The position numbers and the translations under genes are program-made. From contig NZ_JACBZX010000001.1 of assembly GCF_013408565.1 (NCBI RefSeq), positions 1,674,001-1,738,000 on the forward strand: a stretch of 64,000 bases of DNA. The letters are read 5' to 3'. Source of the DNA: Janibacter alkaliphilus (lineage in GTDB: Bacteria; Actinomycetota; Actinomycetes; Actinomycetales; Dermatophilaceae). Positions 55,892-64,000 of the stretch are shown in pieces (position 1 is the first letter of the stretch; each line of letters opens with the position of its first letter). The notes below the pieces were generated by a model, which did no database searches, was not told the origin of the DNA, and worked only from the letters and a program-made list of their open reading frames with translations.

Positions 55892-58119
55892 CCGCCGAGA
55901 CCAGCAGCCCGCAGGGCACCGGTGCGGCCGGTGCCGACATCCCCACCTTCGACACCGTCGAGCTCGGCGAGCCCACGGTCGGCGAGCAGGCCCGGCAGAC
56001 CTGGGACGAGGCCGTCGCGGGGGTCGAGGGGCTGGCCGACGGCTGGGAGACCCCCGAGCACGTCGTCGTGCCGCCGGTCTACACCGAGGAGCACACCGAG
56101 GGCCTGGACTTCCTCGGCACGGTGCCCGGCGCCGCCCCCTTCCTGCGCGGTCCCTACCCGACGATGTACGTCAACCAGCCGTGGACCGTCCGGCAGTACG
56201 CCGGCTTCTCCACCGCCGAGGAGTCCAATGCCTTCTACCGGCGCAACCTCGCCGCCGGGCAGAAGGGGCTCTCGGTCGCCTTCGACCTGGCCACCCACCG
56301 CGGCTACGACAGCGACCACCCGCGGGTCGGCGGCGACGTCGGCATGGCCGGGGTGGCGATCGACTCGATCTACGACATGCGCACGCTCTTCGACGGCATC
56401 CCGCTGGACCAGATGAGCGTGTCGATGACCATGAACGGCGCGGTGCTCCCGGTGCTCGCGCTCTACGTCGTCGCTGCCGAGGAGCAGGGGGTGAGCCCGG
56501 AGCAGCTCTCGGGGACCATCCAGAACGACATCCTCAAGGAGTTCATGGTCCGCAACACCTACATCTACCCGCCCGAGCCGTCGATGCGGATCATCTCCGA
56601 CATCTTCGCCTTCACCAGCGAGCGGATGCCGCGCTTCAACTCGATCTCCATCTCCGGCTACCACATGCAGGAGGCCGGGGCGACGCAGGACCTCGAGCTG
56701 GCCTACACCCTGGCCGACGGGGTGGAGTACATCCGCGCCGGGCGGGACGCCGGGCTGGACGTCGACCGGTTCGCCCCGCGGCTGAGCTTCTTCTGGGCGA
56801 TCGGCATGAACTTCTACATGGAGATCGCCAAGATGCGCGCCGCCCGGCTGCTCTGGGCGCGGCTGGTCTCGGAGAACTTCGCGCCGCAGAACGCCAAGTC
56901 GCTCTCGCTGCGCACGCACAGCCAGACCTCCGGGTGGAGCCTGACCGCCCAGGACGTCTACAACAACGTCGTGCGCACCTGCATCGAGGCGATGGCCAGC
57001 ACCCAGGGCCACACCCAGAGCCTGCACACCAACGCCCTCGACGAGGCGATCGCGCTGCCCACCGACTTCAGCGCGCGGATCGCCCGGAACACCCAGCTCG
57101 TGCTGCAGCAGGAGTCCGGCACCACCCGGGTCATCGACCCCTGGGGCGGCAGCGCCTACGTCGAGCGGCTCACCCACGACCTCGCCGCCCGCGCCTGGGA
57201 GCACATCGCCGAGGTCGAGGAGGCCGGCGGCATGGCCAAGGCCATCGAGGCCGGGATCCCGAAGATGCGCATCGAGGAGGCGGCCGCGCGCACCCAGGCG
57301 CGGATCGACTCCGGCCAGCAGGCGCTCATCGGGGTCAACACCTACCCGGTCACCGACAGCTCGGCGGACGAGGCGGTGGAGATCCTCAAGGTCGACAACG
57401 CCTCGGTCCGCGCCCAGCAGATCGCCAAGCTGGAGCGGCTGCGCGAGGAGCGCGACGAGGAGGCGACCCAGGCCGCGCTGCGGGCCCTGACCGAGGGCGC
57501 GAAGGGGGACGCCAACCTCCTCGAGCTGGCCATCGACGCCGGCCGCACCAAGGCGACCGTCGGCGAGATCAGCGCCGCCCTGGAAGAGGTCTTCGGCCGC
57601 TACACCGCGCAGATCCGTACCATCTCCGGTGTGTACCGGGACGAGGCCAGGGACAGCGGACCGGTGGCCGCCGCCCAGGCGCGGGTCGAGGAGTTCGAGC
57701 AGGCCGAGGGGCGCCGGCCGCGCATCCTCGTGGCGAAGATGGGCCAGGACGGCCACGATCGCGGGCAGAAGGTCATCGCCACCGCCTTCGCCGACCTCGG
57801 CTTCGACGTCGACGTGGGCCCGCTCTTCCAGACCCCGGAGGAGGTCGCCCGTCAGGCCGTCGAGGCCGACGTGCACGTCGTCGGGGTCAGCTCGCTGGCG
57901 GCGGGGCACCTCACCCTGGTGCCGGCGCTGCGCGAGCAGCTGAACGCCCTGGGCCGCCAGGACCTCATGATCGTCGTCGGCGGGGTCATCCCGGACCAGG
58001 ACTTCGAGGAGCTGCGGGCCGCCGGCGCGGACGACATCTACCCGCCGGGGACGGTCATCGCCGAGGCGGCGGTGCGGCTCGTCGACGCTCTCGCGGAGCG
58101 CGCCGCGACCGATGCCTGA
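55888..58119 (+). CDS. mutB: Methylmalonyl-CoA mutase large subunit
   Basis: 743 residues. Adenosylcobalamin-dependent mutase. TIM barrel with [20 protein letters not shown] and [21 protein letters not shown]12-binding motif [20 protein letters not shown] (D-x-H-x-x-G) near residue 620. Works in propionate catabolism or, in reverse, propionyl-CoA supply. Overlaps meaB by eight bases. Confidence 0.98.
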   Translation: MTAETSSPQGTGAAGADIPTFDTVELGEPTVGEQARQTWDEAVAGVEGLADGWETPEHVVVPPVYTEEHTEGLDFLGTVPGAAPFLRGPYPTMYVNQPWTVRQYAGFSTAEESNAFYRRNLAAGQKGLSVAFDLATHRGYDSDHPRVGGDVGMAGVAIDSIYDMRTLFDGIPLDQMSVSMTMNGAVLPVLALYVVAAEEQGVSPEQLSGTIQNDILKEFMVRNTYIYPPEPSMRIISDIFAFTSERMPRFNSISISGYHMQEAGATQDLELAYTLADGVEYIRAGRDAGLDVDRFAPRLSFFWAIGMNFYMEIAKMRAARLLWARLVSENFAPQNAKSLSLRTHSQTSGWSLTAQDVYNNVVRTCIEAMASTQGHTQSLHTNALDEAIALPTDFSARIARNTQLVLQQESGTTRVIDPWGGSAYVERLTHDLAARAWEHIAEVEEAGGMAKAIEAGIPKMRIEEAAARTQARIDSGQQALIGVNTYPVTDSSADEAVEILKVDNASVRAQQIAKLERLREERDEEATQAALRALTEGAKGDANLLELAIDAGRTKATVGEISAALEEVFGRYTAQIRTISGVYRDEARDSGPVAAAQARVEEFEQAEGRRPRILVAKMGQDGHDRGQKVIATAFADLGFDVDVGPLFQTPEEVARQAVEADVHVVGVSSLAAGHLTLVPALREQLNALGRQDLMIVVGGVIPDQDFEELRAAGADDIYPPGTVIAEAAVRLVDALAERAATDA

Positions 58120-59128
58120 GGCCGTCGCCGACCTCGCCGCCGGTGTCCGCTCGGGCTCGCGGGCGCACGTCGCCCGGGCGATCACGCTCGTGGAGTCCTC
58201 GCGCCCGGACCACCGGGAGCGGGCGGGTCGCCTGCTGGCCGAGCTCGCCGGGGACACCGGCGGCTCGGTGCGGGTCGGCATCTCCGGGATCCCAGGCGCC
58301 GGCAAGTCCACTTTCATCGACGCGCTCGGCACCCGGCTCATCGAGCAGGGGCACCGGGTCGCGGTCGTCGCGGTCGACCCGAGCAGCTCGCGCACCGGCG
58401 GCTCGGTCCTCGGCGACCGCACCCGGATGGCGGCGCTCACCGCCAGCGACGACGCCTTCGTCCGCCCTTCGCCCTCGGGGGCGCACCTCGGCGGGGTGGC
58501 CCGGGCGACCCGGGAGTCGATGCTCGTGCTCGAGGCGGCCGGCTTCGACGTGGTGCTCGTCGAGACGGTCGGGGTCGGTCAGTCCGAGGTGGCCGTGGCC
58601 GGGATGGTCGACACCTTCCTGCTGCTGGCGCTGGCCCGCGGCGGCGACCAGCTGCAGGGGATCAAGCGCGGCATCCTCGAGATGGCCGACGTCATCGCGG
58701 TGAACAAGGCCGACGGCCCGCACGAGTCGGACGCCTGGGTGGCCGCCCGGGAGCTCTCCGGCGCGATGCGGCTGATGAACCCCGACCCGGAGGCGCGCCG
58801 GCCGCCGGTGCTGACCTGCAGCGCGCAGACCGGCACCGGCCTCGACGAGGTCTGGCAGGCGGTGCTCGACCACCGCTCCTGGCTGGAGCAGGAGGGCTCG
58901 CTGCACTCGCGGCGGGCCGAGCAGCAGCGGGACTGGATGTGGGCGATGGTCGACGCCGAGCTGCGCGACCGGGTGCGCCGCGCCCCGTCGGTGCGCGCCG
59001 AGCTCGACGGGCTGGTCGCCGGCGTGCGCTCGGGGGAGACCAGCGCCGTCGAGGCGGCCCAGCGGATCCTCGTGGACTTCGCCGGGGACCTGCACGCGGA
59101 CCTGCGCCAGGACCCCACCGGCCCCTGA
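58112..59128 (+). CDS. meaB: Methylmalonyl-CoA mutase-associated GTPase MeaB
   Basis: 338 residues. P-loop [36 protein letters not shown], and NKAD. G3E-type GTPase chaperone that gates cofactor loading and protects the mutase from inactivation. Third gene of the coupled mutA-mutB-meaB operon. An older name for the family, ArgK, is misleading. Confidence 0.96.
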   Translation: MPEAVADLAAGVRSGSRAHVARAITLVESSRPDHRERAGRLLAELAGDTGGSVRVGISGIPGAGKSTFIDALGTRLIEQGHRVAVVAVDPSSSRTGGSVLGDRTRMAALTASDDAFVRPSPSGAHLGGVARATRESMLVLEAAGFDVVLVETVGVGQSEVAVAGMVDTFLLLALARGGDQLQGIKRGILEMADVIAVNKADGPHESDAWVAARELSGAMRLMNPDPEARRPPVLTCSAQTGTGLDEVWQAVLDHRSWLEQEGSLHSRRAEQQRDWMWAMVDAELRDRVRRAPSVRAELDGLVAGVRSGETSAVEAAQRILVDFAGDLHADLRQDPTGP

Positions 59129-59136
59129 CCCCCCTT

Positions 59137-59206
59137 CGACAGTCCTAGGAGAGTCCGACAGGACCTCGCGCGCGCCCGGTCCTGGGCGACAGTCCTAAAA
59201 CTGTCG
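59137..59206. repeat. Dispersed double-palindrome element, copy C (complete)
   Basis: 70 bp with the same internal spacing as copy B: left palindrome CGACAGTCCTAGGAGAGTCC, a 30-bp spacer with CAGGACC/GGTCCTG arms about CGCGCGCG, right palindrome CGACAGTCCTAAAACTGTCG. It begins eight bases after the meaB stop and ends 18 bases before the convergent transporter stop. Confidence 0.85.
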
Positions 59207-59224
59207 ATGGGGAAGGGGGGCGGG

Positions 59225-60949
59225 TCAGGTGCGCGAGCCGGAGCCGGTGCCGGTGCCGGTGTCGGCGCCTCGGCCATCGCTCGCCGTGGCACCCTCGGCG
59301 TCGTCGAGGTGCTCGGCGGGGTCGTAGCCGATCTCGCCGCGCTCGATGGCGTCGCTGCCGGCCGCCTCGGCCTCGTCCGGGATGCCGTGCACCTCGGTGA
59401 CGAAGCGCAGGTTCTCCTTGCGCAGCGCGATCATCAGACCGATCCCGGCGATGAACATCAGCGTGAACATCGGCAGCCCGACCACCGTGATCACCTGCTG
59501 CAGGGCCTCCAGCCCCTGGTCGCCGGCGACGATGATGAGCACCGCGGCAAGCGCGCCCTGGGAGACGCCCCAGAAGACCCGCTGCATGACCGGGCCGGCC
59601 TCGCCGTCGCCGGTGCACAGCATGTCGACGACCAGCGCCGCGGAGTCTGCGCTGGTGGCGAAGAAGATCGCCACGATGACCACGGTCAGCCCCTGCAGCA
59701 GGGTCGTGCCGGGGAAGTTCTCGAAGAACTCGAACATCGCCAGCGGCACGCTGTCGGCGACCGCGGCCGAGATCTCGCCCCCGCCACCGCCGATGCCGTC
59801 GATGCTCATCGCCGACCAGCCGAAGGTGACGAACCACAGCAGGGTGAAGAAGGAGGGCGCGAAGAGGACGCCGAGGACGAACTCGCGGATCGTGCGCCCC
59901 TTCGAGATCCGCGCCAGGAAGATCCCCATGAAGGGCGCCCAGCTCACCGTCCACGCCCAGTAGAAGACCGTCCAGCCGCCCTGCCAGCTCCACCCCTCCT
60001 CGGTGGTGGCGTCGGCGAGCGAGTCGTTCCACAGCGCCAGCGAGGGCAGCGCGGTGAGGTAGTTGCCGAGCGTCTCGAAGACCTCACGGAAGAGGAAGAG
60101 GGTCATCCCGCCGGCGACGAAGACGAAGATCATCAGCGCCGTCGCCATGCCGATGTTGATGTTGCTCAGCAGCTTGATGCCGTTGTCCAGGCCGGCGACG
60201 ATCGAGGTGACCGCCACCGCGGTGAGCACGCCGATGATGAGCACCTTGAGGGTGGTGCCGTTCTCCCAGCCGAAGAGCTCGTTCAGCCCGGCCCCGATCT
60301 GCGAGGTGCCCAGCCCGATCGAGACGGCCACGCCGAAGAGCGTGCCGAGGATCGCGGTGATGTCGATGGCCCGGCCGATCGGCCCGTAGATGCCCTCCTT
60401 GAGGAAGGGGTAGAAGACCGAGCTCACCCGCACCGGCAGCTCGTAGCGGTGGATGAAGTAGGCGAAGGCCAGGCCGGGCAGCGCGAAGATCGCCCAGGTG
60501 TGCAGCGACAGGTGGTAGAGCGCGAAGTTCATCGCGTCCACGGCGGCCTCGGCGGAGTACGGCTCGACGTCGGCCTGCGGCGGGGTGGAGAAGTGCGAGA
60601 TCGGCTCGGCCACGCCCCAGAACATGAGGATGGTGCCGATACCACCGGCGAAGAGCATCGTGAACCACGAGATGAAGCTGTACTGCGGCGGGTCGTCCCG
60701 CCGGCCCAGCCGCACCTGGCCGTACGGGCCGAAGGCGACGAAGAGCAGGAAGACCAGCCAGGCGGTCACCCCGAAGATGAAGTACCAGCCGAGGTTGGTG
60801 ACGATCCACTCCCGGCCGGTGCCGAAGACCTCGCTGGTCTGGGTCGGGAAGAGGAGCAGCAGGGCGAGGATGAGCACCATCAGACCGGCCGAGACGAAGA
60901 AGATCGTCGGCTGGGTGCGTAGCCCGAGGCGGCGTGCGAGGGCGTCCAT
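59225..60949 (-). CDS. BCCT-family betaine/carnitine/choline transporter
   Basis: 574 residues, about 12 membrane helices. GGIGTILMFWGVAEPISHF and the HTWAIFALPGLAFAY segment are characteristic, with a Trp-rich helix (WQGGWTVFYWAWTVSWAPF) forming the ammonium box. Sodium- or proton-coupled uptake of osmoprotectant. C-terminal cytoplasmic tail is acidic and Gly/Thr-rich. GGAAGG precedes the start. Confidence 0.93.
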   Translation of the reverse strand: MDALARRLGLRTQPTIFFVSAGLMVLILALLLLFPTQTSEVFGTGREWIVTNLGWYFIFGVTAWLVFLLFVAFGPYGQVRLGRRDDPPQYSFISWFTMLFAGGIGTILMFWGVAEPISHFSTPPQADVEPYSAEAAVDAMNFALYHLSLHTWAIFALPGLAFAYFIHRYELPVRVSSVFYPFLKEGIYGPIGRAIDITAILGTLFGVAVSIGLGTSQIGAGLNELFGWENGTTLKVLIIGVLTAVAVTSIVAGLDNGIKLLSNINIGMATALMIFVFVAGGMTLFLFREVFETLGNYLTALPSLALWNDSLADATTEEGWSWQGGWTVFYWAWTVSWAPFMGIFLARISKGRTIREFVLGVLFAPSFFTLLWFVTFGWSAMSIDGIGGGGGEISAAVADSVPLAMFEFFENFPGTTLLQGLTVVIVAIFFATSADSAALVVDMLCTGDGEAGPVMQRVFWGVSQGALAAVLIIVAGDQGLEALQQVITVVGLPMFTLMFIAGIGLMIALRKENLRFVTEVHGIPDEAEAAGSDAIERGEIGYDPAEHLDDAEGATASDGRGADTGTGTGSGSRT

Positions 60950-61159
60950 GGCGTGGCGTGCCTTCCGTGTCCGGCGGTGACACGCACCGGCCAGGGGCGG
61001 GCCGCGCGGCGCGTCGTGAACCCGTCAGTCCTTTCACGAGCGGCGCCCGGGCTTCAACCGAGGACCGCGGAAGGGCGCTGATCGTGACGCTTTCGTGCTG
61101 TGGGGGACAACGGGTGTGCTGCGGCGCCCGGCGGTCCTGCTGCCGCTCCGACGCCGGTC
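60950..61159. other. Gap between BCCT gene and CPBP protease gene
   Basis: 210 bases. Holds the BCCT ribosome-binding site and presumably its promoter. No gene, tRNA or strong hairpin seen. Confidence 0.5.
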
Positions 61160-62671
61160 TCAGCCCTCCGCGGGCCGTCCCGGGCGGGCCGGGGCGACGC
61201 CGACCCGCTTCGCCACCTCGACGAGCACGAGGGTCATCCCGGCGGTCGCGACCAGGCTGATCAGCGACGCCGCCGCGTTGCCGCTGGTCTCCCCGGTGAC
61301 GTAGGCGCTCTCCAGGCCGCCGAGCAGCAGCAGGCCCACGGTGATGACGAGGTTGTTCACCACGTGCAGGGCGGTCGCCGCCTCGATCCCGCCGGTGCGC
61401 CAGGTGAGGTAGCAGGTGGCGGCGGCCATCCCGCCCAGGTCGATCAGCGTCCAGGGGTCGGGGGAGCCGTGCGCGGCCGCGAAGAGGCCGGTGGACAGCA
61501 CGGTGCCGACGACGATGGCCACCACCGGGTTGCGGATCCACGCACCCACCCCCTGCAGCAGCGCCCCGCGGAAGGCGACCTCCTCGCCGGCGGCCTGCAG
61601 CGGCGTCGTCAGGAGGGTGATGACCAGCAGCCACCCGAGGTGCTCGGGCCGGCTGCTCGTCTCACCACCGCCGAGCAGCCAGGCCATCGCCAGGTAGCCG
61701 CCCCACAGCAGCAGCGTGACCAGCCCGGCCTGCGCCAGCCAGCGCCAGCGCAGCCGTCCGGTCACCGACCAGATCCGGCCCGCGGGTCGCCAGTGCCCGA
61801 CGCGGGTGGCCAGCAGCACCGCGGGGATGAGCGCGGCCAGGGTGAGGTTGTTGAAGAGCATCGTCCGGGGGTCGAGCAGGTCGACGTCCTCGATGCCCTC
61901 GATGGACATCATGTCCGGGTCGGCGATCAGCCAGGCGGCGCCGATGATGCAGGAGAACGCGAGGTAGCTGCCGATCCCGACGGCCAGCGCGAGGAAGGGC
62001 CGCCACCAGCGGTAGCCGCTGGTGCGCATCTGGTGCACGTAGGGGCGGGGTGTCCCGTCGTCGGGCAGGGGCGCCCAGCCGCTCGGCCCGGGCGAGACCA
62101 TCGGCGGCGGGGGAGCGGGCATGCCCGGCGGCACGGGGGTGGCCGGCCAGGAGGACGGCACGGCGGCTGTCCCGGGAGGCGCGGGCGTGGCGGGCCGCGC
62201 CTCGGGGCGCTGCGCCGCCCGGGCGCCGGCGGCCCGGGCCAGCCCGGTGACGAGCAGGTGCGGCCCCTCGGTGGCAGTGAGGGCAGCCCCGGTGAGCCGG
62301 GCGAAGGGGTGTCCCTCCAGCCCGAGCACGGGCGCGGCGTCGACCGTGCCCTCCAGCCGCCACCGGCTGCCCGGCGCCCGGGTCAGCTCCTCGCCGCGGC
62401 CACCGACCTCCGGGCCGGCGAGGCTGCCGAGCAACGGGATGCCCAGGTGCAGGGCGTCGCCGATGGTCGCGTCGTGCACCTCGGCCGGCTCGCCCGGCGG
62501 CGGCGCCATCAGCCAGACCCCGTCGACCTCCGCGCCCAGCCGGACCCCGGCGATCGCGGGCTGCAGCAGCGCCCCGGGAGCGGCGTCCTGCAGCGCCTGC
62601 CAGGCCCGGGAGGCGGGCCCGGTCGGCCAGGCGGCGGACCCGACGAGCAGGATCAGGGGTGCCGGAGCCAT
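61160..62671 (-). CDS. CPBP-family intramembrane metalloprotease with N-terminal extension
   Basis: 503 residues. C-terminal half (about 240-500) has eight or so membrane helices with the CPBP/Rce1-like motifs: GEEVAFRGALLQG (E-E-x-x-x-R), FAAAHG, and HVVNNLV. Residues 1-150 form a separate soluble domain beginning PLILLVGSAAWPTGP, not recognised, joined by a Pro/Ala-rich linker (about 165-215). ATG at 62671 is seven bases after a TAGGCT box (62679-62684, minus). Substrate unknown. Confidence 0.82.
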   Translation of the reverse strand: MAPAPLILLVGSAAWPTGPASRAWQALQDAAPGALLQPAIAGVRLGAEVDGVWLMAPPPGEPAEVHDATIGDALHLGIPLLGSLAGPEVGGRGEELTRAPGSRWRLEGTVDAAPVLGLEGHPFARLTGAALTATEGPHLLVTGLARAAGARAAQRPEARPATPAPPGTAAVPSSWPATPVPPGMPAPPPPMVSPGPSGWAPLPDDGTPRPYVHQMRTSGYRWWRPFLALAVGIGSYLAFSCIIGAAWLIADPDMMSIEGIEDVDLLDPRTMLFNNLTLAALIPAVLLATRVGHWRPAGRIWSVTGRLRWRWLAQAGLVTLLLWGGYLAMAWLLGGGETSSRPEHLGWLLVITLLTTPLQAAGEEVAFRGALLQGVGAWIRNPVVAIVVGTVLSTGLFAAAHGSPDPWTLIDLGGMAAATCYLTWRTGGIEAATALHVVNNLVITVGLLLLGGLESAYVTGETSGNAAASLISLVATAGMTLVLVEVAKRVGVAPARPGRPAEG

Positions 62672-62808
62672 GGGCGGCAGCCTAAGTGACCCCCAACCGG
62701 CAGTAGCGACGCCGTCCTCGTTCCAAACTAGGAGAGTCGCTCTGATAGCCAGTTGGGGGGAGGTTGAGATCCGTGAGCTGAACTCCACTTCTCGTCGTGT
62801 TCAACGAC

Positions 62809-62814
62809 TAACCT
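62809..62814 (+). promoter_or_regulatory. Possible leaderless -10 box of the terminal NTPase
   Basis: TAACCT followed by six bases and the GTG at 62821; no clear ribosome-binding site. The TAA inside it is also the in-frame stop that bounds the frame upstream. Confidence 0.4.
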
Positions 62815-62820
62815 ATCCCT

Positions 62821-64000
62821 GTGAGCCAGCCGACTGATACGCGCGTTCGTCTAGACCGCCTCGCCGATGACCTCTCGCCCAACGGGCAGGTGCAAACCAC
62901 CACCTTTCACAAGGCGATGGATGGGATCGAGGTGCCCAAGTCTCTGCCTGACTGGTACGTCTATCCCAACCTTGCCCTGGACGGGGAAATATTGCGTGGC
63001 CGTGTACTCCTGGTGGACGCGGCAGGAGCGGTCGGCAAGAGCGCAGCGGCCACAGCGTTTTCGGCCATCCTGGGGTGGCCACTCGTTCACACAGAACGTG
63101 CGCAAGTAGGGTCCTTCTCGCTGAGTGGAATAATTCAAGAGTCAATGGGGATCGACAGTGACTTTCTCGCGCGAGTGAGCTCGGGCACCTCCGGGTTGGT
63201 TATTGACGCCTTGGATGAAGCTCTGATGAGAGCTGGCTCAGATAACTTCTTTGCCTACATGGACAACATTGCGAGCGTGGCGGCCAGCATTCGATCCGAA
63301 AAGCCGGGCATCATCCTTCTTTCCCGCACCGAAACGGCTGACCTTGTTGCCGATCACTTGAGTGAGAAGGATGTCGCCTTCATTCGATCGAGATTGGACT
63401 TCTTTGGCAAGGCGGAGGCGGAGCAGTACGTGCGGAAGTACATGCGCAGACGCCACTCAGAAACTTCAGACGCTAAGTACAACGCCGCCATGTCTCATCC
63501 TGCGATATTCGATAAGCTGTTGCGCAAGCGCATGGTAGGTTTGGGCAAGCTGGTTGCCCCGAACTCGGATATTCGGCAGGAATGGAGGGACTTCGAGGAC
63601 TTTCTTGGGTACGCTCCGGTTTTGGACGCAGTTGCTGAGTCGGTTGCTGTGACTAATCCTGCCCTCGAACTCTCGGCCGGATCGAACGGGTCCAGTTCGC
63701 AGTTCCTGCGCAAAGTTCTGAGCGACATACTTGTCCGAGAGCAGTCCAAAGTGGAGTCGGGCCTCATCGAGAAGTTGCGAGTGACGCTTTCGCCGGGTCT
63801 CGACATGGCATCCGTTGAGAACCTGTACTCCCCGGATGAGCAAGTCTCACGCCTGGCCGCTCGAGCGGCCGGCGTTGAGGTCAGCGTGGAGCTCCCGGCG
63901 TCCCTGCCTTCAGAGCTAGGGGCGACCTACCGCGACGCCGTTGAGATGTTCCTTTCCGACCACCCCTTCATGCGCGGCAAAGACTTCGCCTCGGTTGTCT
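62821..64000 (+). CDS. Unrecognised P-loop NTPase, STAND/NACHT-like; 3' truncated by window edge
   Basis: One open frame of at least 393 codons from GTG at 62821 to the edge, bounded upstream by an in-frame stop at 62809. Walker A is LVDAAGAVGKS (Lys73), Walker B is LVIDALDEAL (Asp129, Asp132, Glu133), and an IILLSRTE strand at 164-171 sits where NACHT/AAA proteins have their arginine or sensor motif. A helical region follows (FFGKAEAEQYVRKYMRR). No signal peptide or membrane helix. GC is near 55% by hand count of three lines, far below the neighbours, and ATA, AGA, TTG and GTA codons are frequent, so recent acquisition is likely. Role unknown; a defence or signalling ATPase is a guess from architecture. 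Confidence 0.7.
   Translation, partial: MSQPTDTRVRLDRLADDLSPNGQVQTTTFHKAMDGIEVPKSLPDWYVYPNLALDGEILRGRVLLVDAAGAVGKSAAATAFSAILGWPLVHTERAQVGSFSLSGIIQESMGIDSDFLARVSSGTSGLVIDALDEALMRAGSDNFFAYMDNIASVAASIRSEKPGIILLSRTETADLVADHLSEKDVAFIRSRLDFFGKAEAEQYVRKYMRRRHSETSDAKYNAAMSHPAIFDKLLRKRMVGLGKLVAPNSDIRQEWRDFEDFLGYAPVLDAVAESVAVTNPALELSAGSNGSSSQFLRKVLSDILVREQSKVESGLIEKLRVTLSPGLDMASVENLYSPDEQVSRLAARAAGVEVSVELPASLPSELGATYRDAVEMFLSDHPFMRGKDFASVV

Noticed and set aside
62728..62738. CTAGGAGAGTC upstream of the NTPase resembles the left palindrome of copy C
   Set aside because: Only 11 bases match; the second palindrome, spacer and CGCGCGCG core are absent, so chance similarity is likelier.
63238..63843. Minus-strand open frames inside the terminal NTPase region
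   Set aside because: They overlap the single long plus-strand frame with clear Walker motifs and have no recognisable features of their own.

Overview
The window is very GC-rich chromosomal DNA of an actinobacterium. Signs of this are a tRNA-Trp/secE/nusG/rplK/rplA/rplJ/rplL/rpoB/rpoC block, a short-LID adenylate kinase, a mycobacterial-type HadAB dehydratase pair, an Ic-type aspartate aminotransferase, TTG/GTG starts and several leaderless-looking promoters. The gene content fits the Micrococcales, perhaps near Intrasporangiaceae/Ornithinimicrobiaceae, but the family cannot be fixed by reading alone.

Layout. 1-9100: the 3' part of a single-chain acyl-CoA carboxylase, an acyl-CoA ligase, two MFS transporters, a Fur-family regulator, YajQ, tRNA-Tyr and a small membrane protein. 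9100-16500: alcohol dehydrogenase, thioesterase, tRNA-Thr, tRNA-Met, rpmG, hadA-hadB-murB, then on the minus strand an aspartate aminotransferase, a DUF5709 protein and an adenosine deaminase. 16600-36300: tRNA-Trp, secE, nusG, L11/L1, L10/L7-L12, a minus-strand phospholipase-D-type synthase, rpoB-rpoC, an HU gene, a small membrane protein, an acetyltransferase, then rpsL-rpsG-fusA-tuf. 36400-38850: a BrkB-type membrane protein and a glucoamylase-like enzyme separate the str operon from the S10 operon. 39225-51021: the S10 and spc ribosomal-protein genes, secY and adk. 50990-53740: two RibD_C/DHFR-type reductases and a divergent HxlR regulator sit between adk and map. 54005-59128: mutA-mutB-meaB, the methylmalonyl-CoA mutase pathway. 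59225-62671: a BCCT transporter and a CPBP membrane protease with an unusual N-terminal extension.

The right edge differs. From 62821 to the end runs one uninterrupted frame of at least 393 codons, with GC near 55% and codons rare in the neighbours. It encodes an unrecognised P-loop NTPase with STAND/NACHT-like Walker A, Walker B and arginine-motif spacing. It has no stop before the edge and is the best candidate for the start of an acquired, possibly defence-related, locus.

The most informative non-coding signals are: a 70-bp double-palindrome element just after three stop codons (2284, 4142, 59137); a 25-nt leader motif with a covarying hairpin shared by rpsL and rpsJ; a shared -35 region in translation-gene promoters; an 82-nt nested inverted repeat before mutA; the L10 leader before rplJ; and an adenosine deaminase whose metal-binding N-terminus is encoded only if translation starts at a CTG codon overlapping the upstream stop.
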